Positions 18,797-27,998 are shown, numbered from the stretch's first letter. The stretch is 64,000 nt of DNA from Martinezella lusitana (GCF_016901135.1 NZ_JAFEVL010000075.1:310001-374000); one strand, 5' to 3'. The notes: generated by a model not told the origin, from the sequence alone. Made by a program: numbers and translations.

Positions 18797-20418
18797 GCTT
18801 CCACCGCCCTTCCCTTGAGCGCGAAGAGACCGCGCGGACGTTTCTGGATGAAGAGGATGATGAGGACGAGCACGAGGATCTTGCCGAGCACCGCCCCCGC
18901 ATAGGGCTCAAGGAATTTGTTGAGGATGCCGAGCGAGAAGGCGCCGACCAGCGTGCCCCAGAGATTGCCGACGCCGCCAAAGACCACGACCATGAAGCTG
19001 TCGATGATGTAGCTCTGACCAAGGTTTGGCGAGACGTTGTCGATCTGCGAAAGCGCGACACCCGCCATGCCGGCAATGCCTGACCCAAGAGCAAAGGTGA
19101 AGGCATCGACCCAAGGCGTGCGAATGCCCATGGAGGAGGCCATGCGCCTGTTCTGCGTCACCGCCCGCATCTGCAGGCCGAAGGCGGAGCGCTTGAGGAG
19201 AAGCAGCAGCGCGACGAAGACGCCGAGCGCGAAGACAATGATCCAGAGACGGTTCCAGGTGACGGAGAGATAGCCGAGATCGAAGGAACCGGACATCCAG
19301 GAGGGATTGCCGACTTCCTGATTGGTCGGCCCGAAGATCGAGCGTACCGCCTGCTGCAGGATCAGCGAGATGCCCCAGGTGGCGAGCAGCGTCTCCAGCG
19401 GCCGGCCATAGAGAAAGCGGATGACACCGCGCTCGATAACGAGGCCGACGGCACCGGTCACGATGAAGGCAACGGGCAAGGCGATCGCCAGCGACCAGTC
19501 GAAGAGTTCCGGATAGGACGTGCGGATGACACTCTGGACCATGAAGGTGGAATAGGCCCCAAGCATCACCATCTCGCCATGCGCCATGTTGATGATGCCC
19601 ATGACCCCGAAGGTGATGGCGAGGCCGATGGCCGCCAAAAGCAGCACGGAGCCGAGCGATAGGCCGTACCAGACATTCTGCACGGCATCCCAGAACTTCA
19701 ACTGTTCCTGGATGCCGGCAATGGCGGCTGCGACATCCGGCTTGAGACTGTCGTCGACGGAAACCGAAGAGAGGATGCCGATGGCATCACGGCCGCCCTC
19801 GACCTTAATCGTCTCGATCGCAGCCTTCTTGTCTTGCACCGGGCGGTCGGAGCTGAGTACCGCAACAGCTCGCGCCCGTTCAAGGACGGTGCGAATCTCT
19901 CCGTCCTTCTCGTTCTGCAGCGCCGTCTCGACGGCCTCCAGCGAGTCCGCGCTCGGCGATTTCAACACCGATTGCGCCGCCTCCAGGCGGACACCGCGAT
20001 CCGGGCTCATCAGCGTCAAACTGCCGAGAGCCGCACGAACCGCGCGGCGGAGGTTGTTGTTGATCTTGATCTTGCCGAGATTGTCCGTGGCTTCCTGGCC
20101 GGCCGCCTGCCCGGTGAGCGGATCCACCAGCGCCATCATGTCACCGGAGGACTTGGCGATGAAGACCTGGTTGTCGGATTTCCTGATATAGAGATCGCCA
20201 TCGGAGAAGGCCTGCAATGCCGGCACGACCTTGGGGTCGCCGGTCTTTGCAAGGTTCTGGACGATGCCGGCCGCCTGCTGGAAATTGGCCTGGCCGAGCG
20301 AGTTGACGAGGCCGTGGGCATCCTCCTGGGCGCGCAAGGCCGTGGCCGTGAACGCCAGCACCAGGCAGAAGCAGGCGACGAGCGCCAAGGCCATGCGGTA
20401 GACGAATTTGTCAAACAT
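18793..20418 (-). CDS. urtB: urea ABC transporter permease UrtB
   Basis: This 541-residue permease is of the LivH type. The N-terminus begins with a signal-like segment (MALALVACFCLVLAFTATAL), followed by a periplasmic helical domain of about 220 residues with repeat-like content (VRLEAAQSVLKSPSADSLEA). The membrane permease starts near residue 250 (SVLLLAAIGLAITFGVMGII, then NMAHGEMVMLGAY). The long N-terminal domain is usual for proteobacterial UrtB and absent from LivH, which supports the urea assignment. It starts 72 bp after urtA. Confidence 0.95.
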   Translation of the reverse strand: MFDKFVYRMALALVACFCLVLAFTATALRAQEDAHGLVNSLGQANFQQAAGIVQNLAKTGDPKVVPALQAFSDGDLYIRKSDNQVFIAKSSGDMMALVDPLTGQAAGQEATDNLGKIKINNNLRRAVRAALGSLTLMSPDRGVRLEAAQSVLKSPSADSLEAVETALQNEKDGEIRTVLERARAVAVLSSDRPVQDKKAAIETIKVEGGRDAIGILSSVSVDDSLKPDVAAAIAGIQEQLKFWDAVQNVWYGLSLGSVLLLAAIGLAITFGVMGIINMAHGEMVMLGAYSTFMVQSVIRTSYPELFDWSLAIALPVAFIVTGAVGLVIERGVIRFLYGRPLETLLATWGISLILQQAVRSIFGPTNQEVGNPSWMSGSFDLGYLSVTWNRLWIIVFALGVFVALLLLLKRSAFGLQMRAVTQNRRMASSMGIRTPWVDAFTFALGSGIAGMAGVALSQIDNVSPNLGQSYIIDSFMVVVFGGVGNLWGTLVGAFSLGILNKFLEPYAGAVLGKILVLVLIILFIQKRPRGLFALKGRAVEA

Positions 20419-20490
20419 TGGGCTTGTCCCCTCAAGCTGCCACGGGCAGAAAAGCCTGCCCGCGGCTGTCTTGCGTTACGTCGGCGAAAA

Positions 20491-21780
20491 TCAGGAACCC
20501 TTGCCGCCGCACTTGCCGGTGGAAACGTTGAAGTTGCCGCAGTTCATCGGCATGCGCCAATCCGAGATCAGGTCCTTGCTGTCGGGCAGATAATCGGACC
20601 ATTCCTTGCCGACCACCGCAGGGGTCTGCGAAACGACGTCGAACTGGCCGTTTTCCTGCACTTCGCCGATCAGAACCGGCTTGGTGATGTAGTGGTTCGG
20701 CATCATGGTGGCGTAGCCGCCGGTCAGGTTCGGAACCGAGACGCCGACGAGTGCGTCGATGACCTTGTCCGGATCGGTCGTGCCGGCCTTCTCCACGGCC
20801 TTCACCCACATGTTGAAGCCGATATAGGCGGCTTCCATCGGGTCGTTGGTCACGCGCTTGTCGTTCTTGGTGTAGGCGTGCCATTCCTTGATGAAGGCGG
20901 CATTGGCGGGCGTGTCGACGGACTGGAAGTAGTTCCAGGCGGCCAGATGTCCCACAAGCGGCTTGGTGTCGACGCCGGCCAGTTCCTCTTCGCCGACCGA
21001 GAAGGCGACGACCGGGATATCTTCGGCCTTGACGCCCTGGTTACCCAGTTCCTTGTAGAAGGGCACGTTGGCATCGCCGTTGATGGTCGAGACGACGGCG
21101 GTCTTCTTGCCGGCTGCGCCGAAGGCCTTGATCTTCGAGACTTCCGTCTGCCAGTCGGAGAAGCCGAACGGCGTGTAGTTGATGATGATGTCTTCGTCCT
21201 TGACGCCCTTGGACTTCAGATAGGCCTCGAGGATCTTGTTGGTCGTGCGCGGATAAACATAGTCGGTGCCTTCGAGCACCCAGCGCTGCACGCCTTCGTT
21301 CTTCATCAGGTAATCGACGGCGGGGATCGCCTGCTGGTTCGGAGCGGCACCCGTATAGAAAACGTTGCGCTCGGACTCTTCACCTTCAAACTGAACGGGG
21401 TAGAACAGGATCGAATCCAGTTCCTTGAAGACGGGCAGGACTGACTTGCGCGACACGGAGGTCCAGCAGCCGAAGACGGCCGAGACCTTGTCCTTCTGGA
21501 TCAGCTCGCGGGCCTTTTCGGCAAACAGCGGCCAGTCGGAAGCCGGGTCGACGACGACGGGCTCAAGCTTCTTGCCGAGAACGCCGCCCTTCTTGTTCTG
21601 CTCGTCGATGAGCATCAGCATGGCGTCCTTGAGCGTCGTTTCCGAAATCGCCATGGTGCCGGAAAGGGAATGAAGGACACCGACCTTGATGGTGTCGTCG
21701 GCGGCAAAGGCGCCGTGGAATGCGGTCGTGGACATGATGGCGCTAAGCAGCGCGCCGGAGACGAGAGTCTTCAGTTTCAT
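20491..21780 (-). CDS. urtA: urea ABC transporter substrate-binding protein UrtA
   Basis: This 429-residue periplasmic binding protein captures urea for UrtBCDE. The ATG at 21780 is preferred because GAGGGG lies before it and a signal peptide starts there (MKLKTLVSGALLSAIMS ... AFAADD). The mature domain begins IKVGVLHSLSGTMAISETTL, the UrtA-type opening, and continues with FGCWTSVSRKSVLPVF and LFYPVQFEGEESERNVFYTG, which are diagnostic for UrtA/FmdD proteins over LivK. It is the first gene of the operon, divergent from the sensor kinase gene, with a 229-bp intergenic region between them. Confidence 0.95.
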   Translation of the reverse strand: MKLKTLVSGALLSAIMSTTAFHGAFAADDTIKVGVLHSLSGTMAISETTLKDAMLMLIDEQNKKGGVLGKKLEPVVVDPASDWPLFAEKARELIQKDKVSAVFGCWTSVSRKSVLPVFKELDSILFYPVQFEGEESERNVFYTGAAPNQQAIPAVDYLMKNEGVQRWVLEGTDYVYPRTTNKILEAYLKSKGVKDEDIIINYTPFGFSDWQTEVSKIKAFGAAGKKTAVVSTINGDANVPFYKELGNQGVKAEDIPVVAFSVGEEELAGVDTKPLVGHLAAWNYFQSVDTPANAAFIKEWHAYTKNDKRVTNDPMEAAYIGFNMWVKAVEKAGTTDPDKVIDALVGVSVPNLTGGYATMMPNHYITKPVLIGEVQENGQFDVVSQTPAVVGKEWSDYLPDSKDLISDWRMPMNCGNFNVSTGKCGGKGS

Positions 21781-21874
21781 TTGTGGTTCCCCTCTTTTTG
21801 TCTGCTGCAACGGCCGGTAACGAAGATTAACCGTTGCCTTCAGCGACTATCCGGCAGCCCCTGGGGAAACCACA

Positions 21875-21890
21875 TACGTAATATGACGTA
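21875..21890. promoter_or_regulatory. palindrome between urtA and the transporter-kinase gene
   Basis: TACGTAATATGACGTA contains TACGT and ACGTA as perfect inverted half-sites with a 6-bp centre. It is about 95 bp upstream of the urtA ATG and 120 bp upstream of the kinase ATG. LuxR/NarL-type regulators, such as the one encoded at 25392, typically bind short inverted repeats of this spacing, so it is a candidate operator. No clear sigma-54 (GG-N10-GC) element was seen in the same gap. Confidence 0.4.
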
Positions 21891-22009
21891 GGCGCCGGGG
21901 CGAAATGTGCAGTCTATGGTGCTCTCATGCCCTTAAGCACGGTATCGATCCATGTTACGACATCTCTAGACTGCCGGAATACGATGGGCAGGACTGCTGA
22001 AGGGTAAGC

Positions 22010-25000
22010 ATGGCTGCGCGGCAACGCATCATTCCTGTGAGACGCGAGTATAACCGCTGGGTCGCGAACCAGACGCTGGAAGACTACGCCCTGCGTTTCA
22101 CCGCCAAGAGCGCCCGGCAATTCTCCTCGCAGCGCATCTCGCAGACGGCGATCGGCGCCATCTCATTCCTGGCACTGGAGGCGATCGGCGGCGCGATCAC
22201 GCTTTCCTACGGCACGACCAACGCCTTCTACGCCATCATCGTCGCCAGCATCGTCATGCTGGCGATCGGTCTGCCGATCAGCCGCTATGCCATCCGCCAC
22301 GGCGTCGACATCGACCTTCTGACGCGCGGCGCGAGCTTCGGCTATATCGGTTCGACCATTACCTCGCTGATCTATGCCAGCTTCACCTTCATGCTGTTTG
22401 CGATCGAGGCGTCGATCATGTCGGGTGCATTGGAGCTGACGCTCGGCATACCCTTGTGGATCGGCTACATCATCAGCGCCGTCATGGTGATCCCGCTCGT
22501 GACGCATGGCGTCCGTCTGATCAGCCGGTTTCAACTGCTGACGCAGCCCTTCTGGATCGTTCTCAACATCCTGCCCTTCGTCTTCATCGCCTTTTCCGAC
22601 TGGGGGAAATTCGATCTCTGGCGGGCTTTTGCCGGCATCCATCACGCATCGAGCGCGCCGGGAAGTGCTGCGCCCTTCGATCTCGTGGAATTCGGTGCGG
22701 CTTCCGCCGTCATTCTGGCGTTGATGTCGCAGATCGGCGAACAGGCCGATTTCCTGCGTTTCCTGCCGCCTGAAGGGCACCGCAAATTGCGCCATCGCCT
22801 GGCGATCTTCCTCGCTGGCCCCGGCTGGGTGATCATCGGCGCACCGAAGCTGCTTGCCGGCTCCTTCCTCGTCGTCCTGACGCTGACCTCGGGCGTACCG
22901 GCCGATCGCGCCGCCGATCCCGCCCAGATGTATCTCACCGCCTTCGGCTACATGATCCCCTGGCACAATGCCGCGCTGCTGCTGATGGCCGCCTTCGTGA
23001 TGATCTCGCAGCTGAAGATCAACGTCATGAATGCCTATGCCGGCTCGCTCGCCTGGTCGAACTTCTTTTCGCGACTGACCCATAGCCATCCCGGCCGTGT
23101 GATCTGGCTCGTCTTCAATGTCGCCATCGCCCTGCTTCTGATGGAACTGGGCATCTACAAGCTGCTGGAGGAGACGCTCGGCATCTTCTCGATCATCGCC
23201 ATGGCCTGGCTCTGCACGATCTCCGCCGATCTCTTCATCAACAAGCCGCTTGGGCTGGCGCCACCCGGCATCGAATTCAAGCGCGCGCATCTCTATGACA
23301 TCAATCCGGTCGGCCTCGGAGCCATGGCACTCTCGGCGACGATCTCGCTGATCGCTCATTTCGGTGCCTTCGGCACTCTCGCCGCCTCGCTTGCGCCCTA
23401 TATCACTTTGATTGTCGCGCTCATCGCGTCGCCCACCATCGCCTGGGCCACCAAAGGCAAATATTATCTGGCCCGCAAGCCGCGCCAGAGCTGGAAGAAT
23501 CTCACGAGCATCACCTGCTCGATCTGCGAGCATCCCTTCGAACCGGAGGACATGGCCTGGTGTCCAGCCTATGCCGCGCCGATCTGCTCGCTCTGTTGCT
23601 CGCTCGACAGCCGCTGTCACGACATGTGCAAGCCGAAAGCGCGGCTCAACACGCAAGTCGGCACCGTCGCCAAGACGCTGCTGCCCGAAAGCATCGTCGC
23701 CAAGCTCGCCACGCGTCTCGGTCGTTATGGCATTGCGGTCGCCGTGGCATTGACGGCCGTCGGCGCCATCCTGGCGATGATCGCGCATCAGGTCGGCGCC
23801 GCCTCGCCCGAAACGGCTGTTGTGGTCAACCGCACCATCCTCATCGTCTTCTTCGTCTTCGCCGTCATCGCCGGCGTCGTCTGCTGGTTCTACGTGCTTG
23901 CCCATGACAGCCGCGTGGTGGCCGAGGAGGAATCCTCGCGTCAGAACACGCTTCTCTTGAAGGAAATCGCCGCGCACAAGAAGACGGACGCCGCCTTGCA
24001 GAGCGCCAAGGAAGTGGCGGAAGCCGCAAACCGCGCCAAAAGCCGTTATGTCGTGGGCTTGAGCCACGAATTGCGCACGCCGCTCAATGCCGTGCTCGGC
24101 TACGCGCAGATCCTCGAGCGCGACGAGACCATTCCCGCTCCACGCCAATCCTCCCTGAAGGTCATCCGCCGCAGCGCCGAGCATCTCTCCGGCCTGATCG
24201 ACGGGCTGCTCGACATATCGAAGATCGAGGCCGGCCGCCTTCAGGTCTATTCCAACGAAATCAACATCCACGACTTCCTCGACCAGATCATCGATATGTT
24301 CCATCCGCAGGCGCAGGCAAAGGGATTGGCCTTCATCCACGAGCGCTCCGGCGCCTTGCCGGACTATGTCCGCACCGACGAGAAACGCCTGCGGCAGATC
24401 CTCGTCAACCTGCTGTCCAATGCCATCAAGTTCACCGATACGGGCAGCGTTCGCTTCGAGGTCGGCTACCGCAACCAGGTCGCCACCTTCGCCGTTTCGG
24501 ATACGGGGCGGGGCATCGCGGAAAAGGATCTCACCCGCATCTATGAGCCCTTCCAGCGTGGCGAGGCCGACAGCGTAAGACCCATGCCCGGCCTCGGCCT
24601 CGGCCTGACCATCACGCAATTGCTGACGAATACGCTCGGCGGCGAGATCTCGGTCGCCAGCGAGAAGGACAAGGGCTCGACATTCCGTGTGCGCCTGATG
24701 CTGTCGGCCGTGCTCCGCCCGATGAAGCCGCCACCACAGGAGCAACGCATCGTCGGCTATGAGGGACCGCGCCGCACCATCGTCGTCGTCGATGATAACG
24801 AGGATCATCGCGAGCTGATGCGCGAAGTGCTGTCGCCGCTCGATTTTATCGTGCTGACCGCTGCCGGCGGTCCCGATTGCCTGACGCTGATCGAGGGCAT
24901 CAAGCCGGACCTTTTCCTGGTGGATATCTCCATGCCCGGCATGAACGGCTGGCAACTGGTGTCGCGGCTGAGAGAAAGCGGCCAGACGGCGCCGATCCTG

Positions 25001-25399
25001 ATGCTGTCTGCCAATATCGGCGACGCCGCCGCCGCGGCCGACAGCGACGACAGCCACAATGACGCAATCTCCAAGCCGATCGACATCCGCCAGCTTCGCG
25101 ACAAGCTTGCCCTGCATCTCGGCCTCAAGTGGGCCTATACTGACGCATCCGCCCCGGTCGCCCCGAAACCACCGTCCCCCTTGAAGAGCCCGGGGATAGA
25201 GCATGTGCACGAATTGATGCGGCTCGGCGAGATCGGCTATGTCAGGGGCATCGAAGCAAAGCTTGCCGATCTCGCCAAGCTGGACGAAAACAAGCCCTTC
25301 ACCGACGCTTTGCGCACCTATGTCCAGGCCTTCGATCTCGGCGGTTTCCTGGAAGCGCTGCGCACCTTCGACAACGAAAAGGTAGAACAGATTGGCTGA
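22010..25399 (+). CDS. transporter-fused hybrid sensor histidine kinase
   Basis: This is a 1129-residue membrane sensor. Residues 1 to about 485 form a 12-helix domain resembling NCS1 purine/cytosine permeases (starts with VRREYNRWVANQTLEDYALR and has SLAWSNFFSRLTHSHPGRV). Residues 503-540 hold eight cysteines in a CxxC...C...CxxCC...C...C pattern, a probable zinc module. Two more hydrophobic helices (about 575-640) precede a HisKA domain with phospho-acceptor H686 (GLSHELRTPLNAVLGYAQIL), an HATPase domain (N box NLLSNAIKF, G boxes DTGRGIAEKD and GLGLGLT) and a receiver with D972 (LFLVDISMPGMNG). About 90 further C-terminal residues have no recognised fold. It is divergent from urtA and overlaps a LuxR-type regulator gene by 8 bp. 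The sensed ligand is presumably urea or a nucleobase catabolite (inference). Confidence 0.92.
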   Translation: MAARQRIIPVRREYNRWVANQTLEDYALRFTAKSARQFSSQRISQTAIGAISFLALEAIGGAITLSYGTTNAFYAIIVASIVMLAIGLPISRYAIRHGVDIDLLTRGASFGYIGSTITSLIYASFTFMLFAIEASIMSGALELTLGIPLWIGYIISAVMVIPLVTHGVRLISRFQLLTQPFWIVLNILPFVFIAFSDWGKFDLWRAFAGIHHASSAPGSAAPFDLVEFGAASAVILALMSQIGEQADFLRFLPPEGHRKLRHRLAIFLAGPGWVIIGAPKLLAGSFLVVLTLTSGVPADRAADPAQMYLTAFGYMIPWHNAALLLMAAFVMISQLKINVMNAYAGSLAWSNFFSRLTHSHPGRVIWLVFNVAIALLLMELGIYKLLEETLGIFSIIAMAWLCTISADLFINKPLGLAPPGIEFKRAHLYDINPVGLGAMALSATISLIAHFGAFGTLAASLAPYITLIVALIASPTIAWATKGKYYLARKPRQSWKNLTSITCSICEHPFEPEDMAWCPAYAAPICSLCCSLDSRCHDMCKPKARLNTQVGTVAKTLLPESIVAKLATRLGRYGIAVAVALTAVGAILAMIAHQVGAASPETAVVVNRTILIVFFVFAVIAGVVCWFYVLAHDSRVVAEEESSRQNTLLLKEIAAHKKTDAALQSAKEVAEAANRAKSRYVVGLSHELRTPLNAVLGYAQILERDETIPAPRQSSLKVIRRSAEHLSGLIDGLLDISKIEAGRLQVYSNEINIHDFLDQIIDMFHPQAQAKGLAFIHERSGALPDYVRTDEKRLRQILVNLLSNAIKFTDTGSVRFEVGYRNQVATFAVSDTGRGIAEKDLTRIYEPFQRGEADSVRPMPGLGLGLTITQLLTNTLGGEISVASEKDKGSTFRVRLMLSAVLRPMKPPPQEQRIVGYEGPRRTIVVVDDNEDHRELMREVLSPLDFIVLTAAGGPDCLTLIEGIKPDLFLVDISMPGMNGWQLVSRLRESGQTAPILMLSANIGDAAAAADSDDSHNDAISKPIDIRQLRDKLALHLGLKWAYTDASAPVAPKPPSPLKSPGIEHVHELMRLGEIGYVRGIEAKLADLAKLDENKPFTDALRTYVQAFDLGGFLEALRTFDNEKVEQIG

Positions 25400-26315
25400 G
25401 CCCGCCTTGCCCCGCGATATAGTCTTGCTGGTGGACGATTCGCCGGAGGCGCTCGGCTTCCTGACCGATGCTCTCGAACAATCCGGCTTCTCGGTGCTGA
25501 TCGCCACCTCGGGATCGGCGGCGCTGAACATCGTCGAACGCATCACGCCCGACCTCATCCTGCTCGACGCCGTCATGCCGTCGATGGATGGTTTCGAGAC
25601 ATGTCGCCGGCTGAAGGCCAATGCGGGAATCGCCCAGATTCCCGTCGTCTTCATGACCGGGCTCACCGAAACAGAGCATGTGGTGCATGCGCTGGAATCC
25701 GGCGGCGTCGATTATCTCACCAAGCCGATCAATGTCGACGAGCTGCGCGCCCGCATCCGCGTTCACCTGCGCAATGCCCGCTCTGCGCAGAGTGCGCGAG
25801 TGGCGCTCGATGCCGCAGGCCGTCATCTCCTGGCGGTCAAAGGCAATGGTTCGATCCATTGGTCGACACCGCAGGCAACCCGCCTCATCAACGCCGCCAC
25901 CGGCAGCGACGACGGCCTCGATCTCGCGTCGAAACACATTGCAGCCTTCATGCTCGAACGCGAGCGGCTCGGCCCGGCGCGCGACAACATCGTTTCCATC
26001 AGCAATGGCGGCCAGGCCGCCCTTCAATTCGCCTTCCTCGGCGCCATCGGCCCCGACGAATACCTGTTTCGCCTGACGGCAACCAATCAACGCGCCGACG
26101 ACGAGATCCTGCGCCAGCACTTCTCGCTGACGCAACGCGAATCCGAAGTGCTGCTATGGATCGCCAAGGGCAAATCCAACCGCGACATCGGTGAAATCCT
26201 TGGGCTTTCAGCCCGCACGGTGAACAAGCATCTGGAGCAGATCTACGTGAAGCTCGGCGTCGAAAACCGGGCGTCCGCCGCCGTCAAGGCGGCCCATGTG
26301 CTGCACGAGATCTAG
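25392..26315 (+). CDS. LuxR/NarL-family response regulator
   Basis: This 307-residue protein has an N-terminal receiver domain (acidic pair VDDSPEA, phospho-acceptor D59 in LILLDAVMPSMDGFE, K in YLTKPINVDEL), a middle region of about 110 residues without a recognised fold, and a C-terminal LuxR-type helix-turn-helix (LTQRESEVLLWIAKGKSNRD, then LSARTVNKHLEQIY). The start is the TTG at 25392, which overlaps the kinase stop by 8 bp, so the two are translationally coupled and almost certainly cognate. A likely target is the urt promoter across the divergent gap. Confidence 0.92.
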   Translation: MAEPALPRDIVLLVDDSPEALGFLTDALEQSGFSVLIATSGSAALNIVERITPDLILLDAVMPSMDGFETCRRLKANAGIAQIPVVFMTGLTETEHVVHALESGGVDYLTKPINVDELRARIRVHLRNARSAQSARVALDAAGRHLLAVKGNGSIHWSTPQATRLINAATGSDDGLDLASKHIAAFMLERERLGPARDNIVSISNGGQAALQFAFLGAIGPDEYLFRLTATNQRADDEILRQHFSLTQRESEVLLWIAKGKSNRDIGEILGLSARTVNKHLEQIYVKLGVENRASAAVKAAHVLHEI

Positions 26316-26353
26316 ATGCGATCACCCCTCTCCCGCATTACTGGGCGAAGGAG

Positions 26354-27325
26354 CTAGGCCACCCGATCTGGCGGCTCGCGCCCCGCAAAGAAGGCGGTGA
26401 TATTGTCCACCACCTTCATGCCCATGGCAGTGCGCGTCTCTTCGGTGGCGCTGCCGAGATGCGGCAGAAGCACCACATTGTCCATCGCGCTCAACCGCTC
26501 CGGCACGTTCGGTTCTGCCTCATAAACATCGAGACCGGCGCCGCGGATCGTGCCGTGCTCGAGCGCCGAGATCAGCGCTGCCTCATCGACAACATCACCG
26601 CGCGCAGTATTGATCAGGAAGGCGCTCGGCTTCATTGCGGCGAAACGGGCGGCATTCATCAGGTGACGGTTTTCCGCGCCGCCGGGGCAATGCAGCGAGA
26701 CGAAGTCGGAGGCTGCAAGCACGTCTTCCACCGTCTGCAATTGCATGGCGCCATAGCGCGCGGCCTCCATCGGATCGATGGCGGAGCGATTATGGAAGAC
26801 GACATCCATGCCGAAACCGAAATGGCAGCGCTGCGCGAACGCCCTGCCGATGCGGCCAAAGCCGATGATGCCGACGGTCTTGCCGGTAACCTTAGTGCCG
26901 ACCAGATGCGTCGGCCGCCAGCCGGTCCATGCGCCAGCGCGCAATTCCCGCTCGCCCTCCCCGCCACGGCGGGCGACGGACAGCAACAGCAGCATGGCGA
27001 TATCGGCGGTGCAATCCGTCAGCACACCGGGCGTATTGGTGATAACGATACCCTTCGCCCGAGCGGCGGCGATATCGATGTGATTGAAGCCGACGCCAAA
27101 ATTGCCGAGGATCTTCGTCCTGATCGCCTCATCTTCGAAAAGTGCTGCCGGAAGCTTGTCGGAAACGGTCGGCAGAACCGCATCATAAGCCCGCAGCGCC
27201 TCACGCAACTGCCCCGTATCGAGCGCAATGTCAGCCTTGTTCAGCGTGACATCAAAACGCTCGGAAAGCGCCGCCTCGACCGCAACAGGCCAGCGCCGGG
27301 TAACGAGAATACTGGGTCTGCTCAT
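26354..27325 (-). CDS. D-isomer-specific 2-hydroxyacid dehydrogenase (glyoxylate/hydroxypyruvate reductase-like)
   Basis: This 323-residue NAD(P)-dependent reductase probably reduces glyoxylate or hydroxypyruvate. The nucleotide-binding motif is GKTVGIIGFGRIGRAFAQR. The catalytic triad is visible: Arg in INTARGDVVDE, Glu in DVYEAEPNVPE and His in LLPHLGSATEE. The ATG at 27325 is preceded by a very strong AGGAGGAGG. It is convergent with the response regulator gene (38 bp gap). Its upstream side is where the direct-repeat-bounded island begins, 75 bp away. The exact substrate is not determined by sequence. Confidence 0.9.
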   Translation of the reverse strand: MSRPSILVTRRWPVAVEAALSERFDVTLNKADIALDTGQLREALRAYDAVLPTVSDKLPAALFEDEAIRTKILGNFGVGFNHIDIAAARAKGIVITNTPGVLTDCTADIAMLLLLSVARRGGEGERELRAGAWTGWRPTHLVGTKVTGKTVGIIGFGRIGRAFAQRCHFGFGMDVVFHNRSAIDPMEAARYGAMQLQTVEDVLAASDFVSLHCPGGAENRHLMNAARFAAMKPSAFLINTARGDVVDEAALISALEHGTIRGAGLDVYEAEPNVPERLSAMDNVVLLPHLGSATEETRTAMGMKVVDNITAFFAGREPPDRVA

Positions 27326-27400
27326 GTTGCACCTCCTCCTGCCGATACCGGGCAGACTTAAAGCAGGTCGGCGGCGAAGAAAATGGTGATCCTCTACCGG

Positions 27401-27424
27401 TAACAATGAAAAAAGCCCGGCCAA
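27401..27424. repeat. left copy of 24-bp direct repeat (attL-like)
   Basis: The 24 bases starting TAACAATGAAAAAAGCCCGG and ending CCAA are identical to 30673-30696 and in the same orientation. The copies bound a 3.25-kb segment with phage and IS genes. This copy carries only half of the terminator stem found at the right copy, as expected for an attachment site overlapping the livK terminator. Confidence 0.7.
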
Positions 27425-27469
27425 GGCGCGCGCAAAGATGGTTGTTGCGGCGCGCAAGCGCGACATCTG

Positions 27470-27971
27470 ATGGATGAAGGCCTATCCGTAACCGGCCGGC
27501 GAATGGTCGGATACGCTCTCAAATGGCGGCAACCGGCTTTCATCAGTAGTGGCGGTACATCCTTTGAGGAGCGCTTCGAACGTGGCGCGTTCACAAAATC
27601 GATAGCGGCAGGCCGGACTAACCTTTGCAGCGACCACGATCGGAGAGCCATCGTCGCCAGCCAATCAAACAGCAGCCTCTTGCTATCGAGGATGATGTCG
27701 GCTTGCATGTCGATGCATGGGCCAACCATACCGACGCCGGCGACCAAGCGATACACGATGCTCGTTGCCGTGCGCGAGCCGGTCTTCCGTTGGGTTTGAG
27801 CGACCCGTTTCAAGCTGGCGGGACACCGTGAACGGTCGACTGCGCATCATCACCGATTGCGACCTCATCGAGATATCTGTGTGTCGCGATCCGGCCTATC
27901 GATCCGGCGAGCTGTTCGCCGGCAAGATGCGCATCGAGGCTTTTGAGGCGCGCATTGCCACAGCAGCGTAG
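27470..27971 (+). pseudogene. decayed HK97-family phage prohead protease
   Basis: The first part encodes RRMVGYALKW followed by SFEERFERGAFTKSIAAGRT and DHDRRAIVASQSNSSLLLS, the hallmark start of HK97-type prohead (U35) proteases: GYA..., a GAF motif and the catalytic His of the DHD-like motif. The continuation moves to a second frame (IEDDVGLHVDAW, then NHTDAGDQAI) and then to a third (SSVGFERPVSSW, then RLRIITDCDLIEISVCRDPAY). At least two frameshifts near 27680 and 27780 break the gene. It is a remnant of a prophage structural module; no neighbouring portal or capsid gene survives. Confidence 0.75.
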
Positions 27972-27998
27972 GCAGGTTGGCGCGCCGCTTTTGCTTTA

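Noticed and set aside
21811..22009. Sigma-54 type promoter for urtA
   Set aside because: Searched the gap for GG-N10-GC with flanking consensus and found only poor matches, so nitrogen control through sigma-54 is not claimed.
22163..25666. A 1167-codon open frame on the minus strand opposite the transporter-kinase gene
   Set aside because: The frame is a by-product of high GC and the codon bias of the plus-strand gene. Its protein is His/Asp/Gly-rich without domains, and the plus frame has complete recognisable domains.
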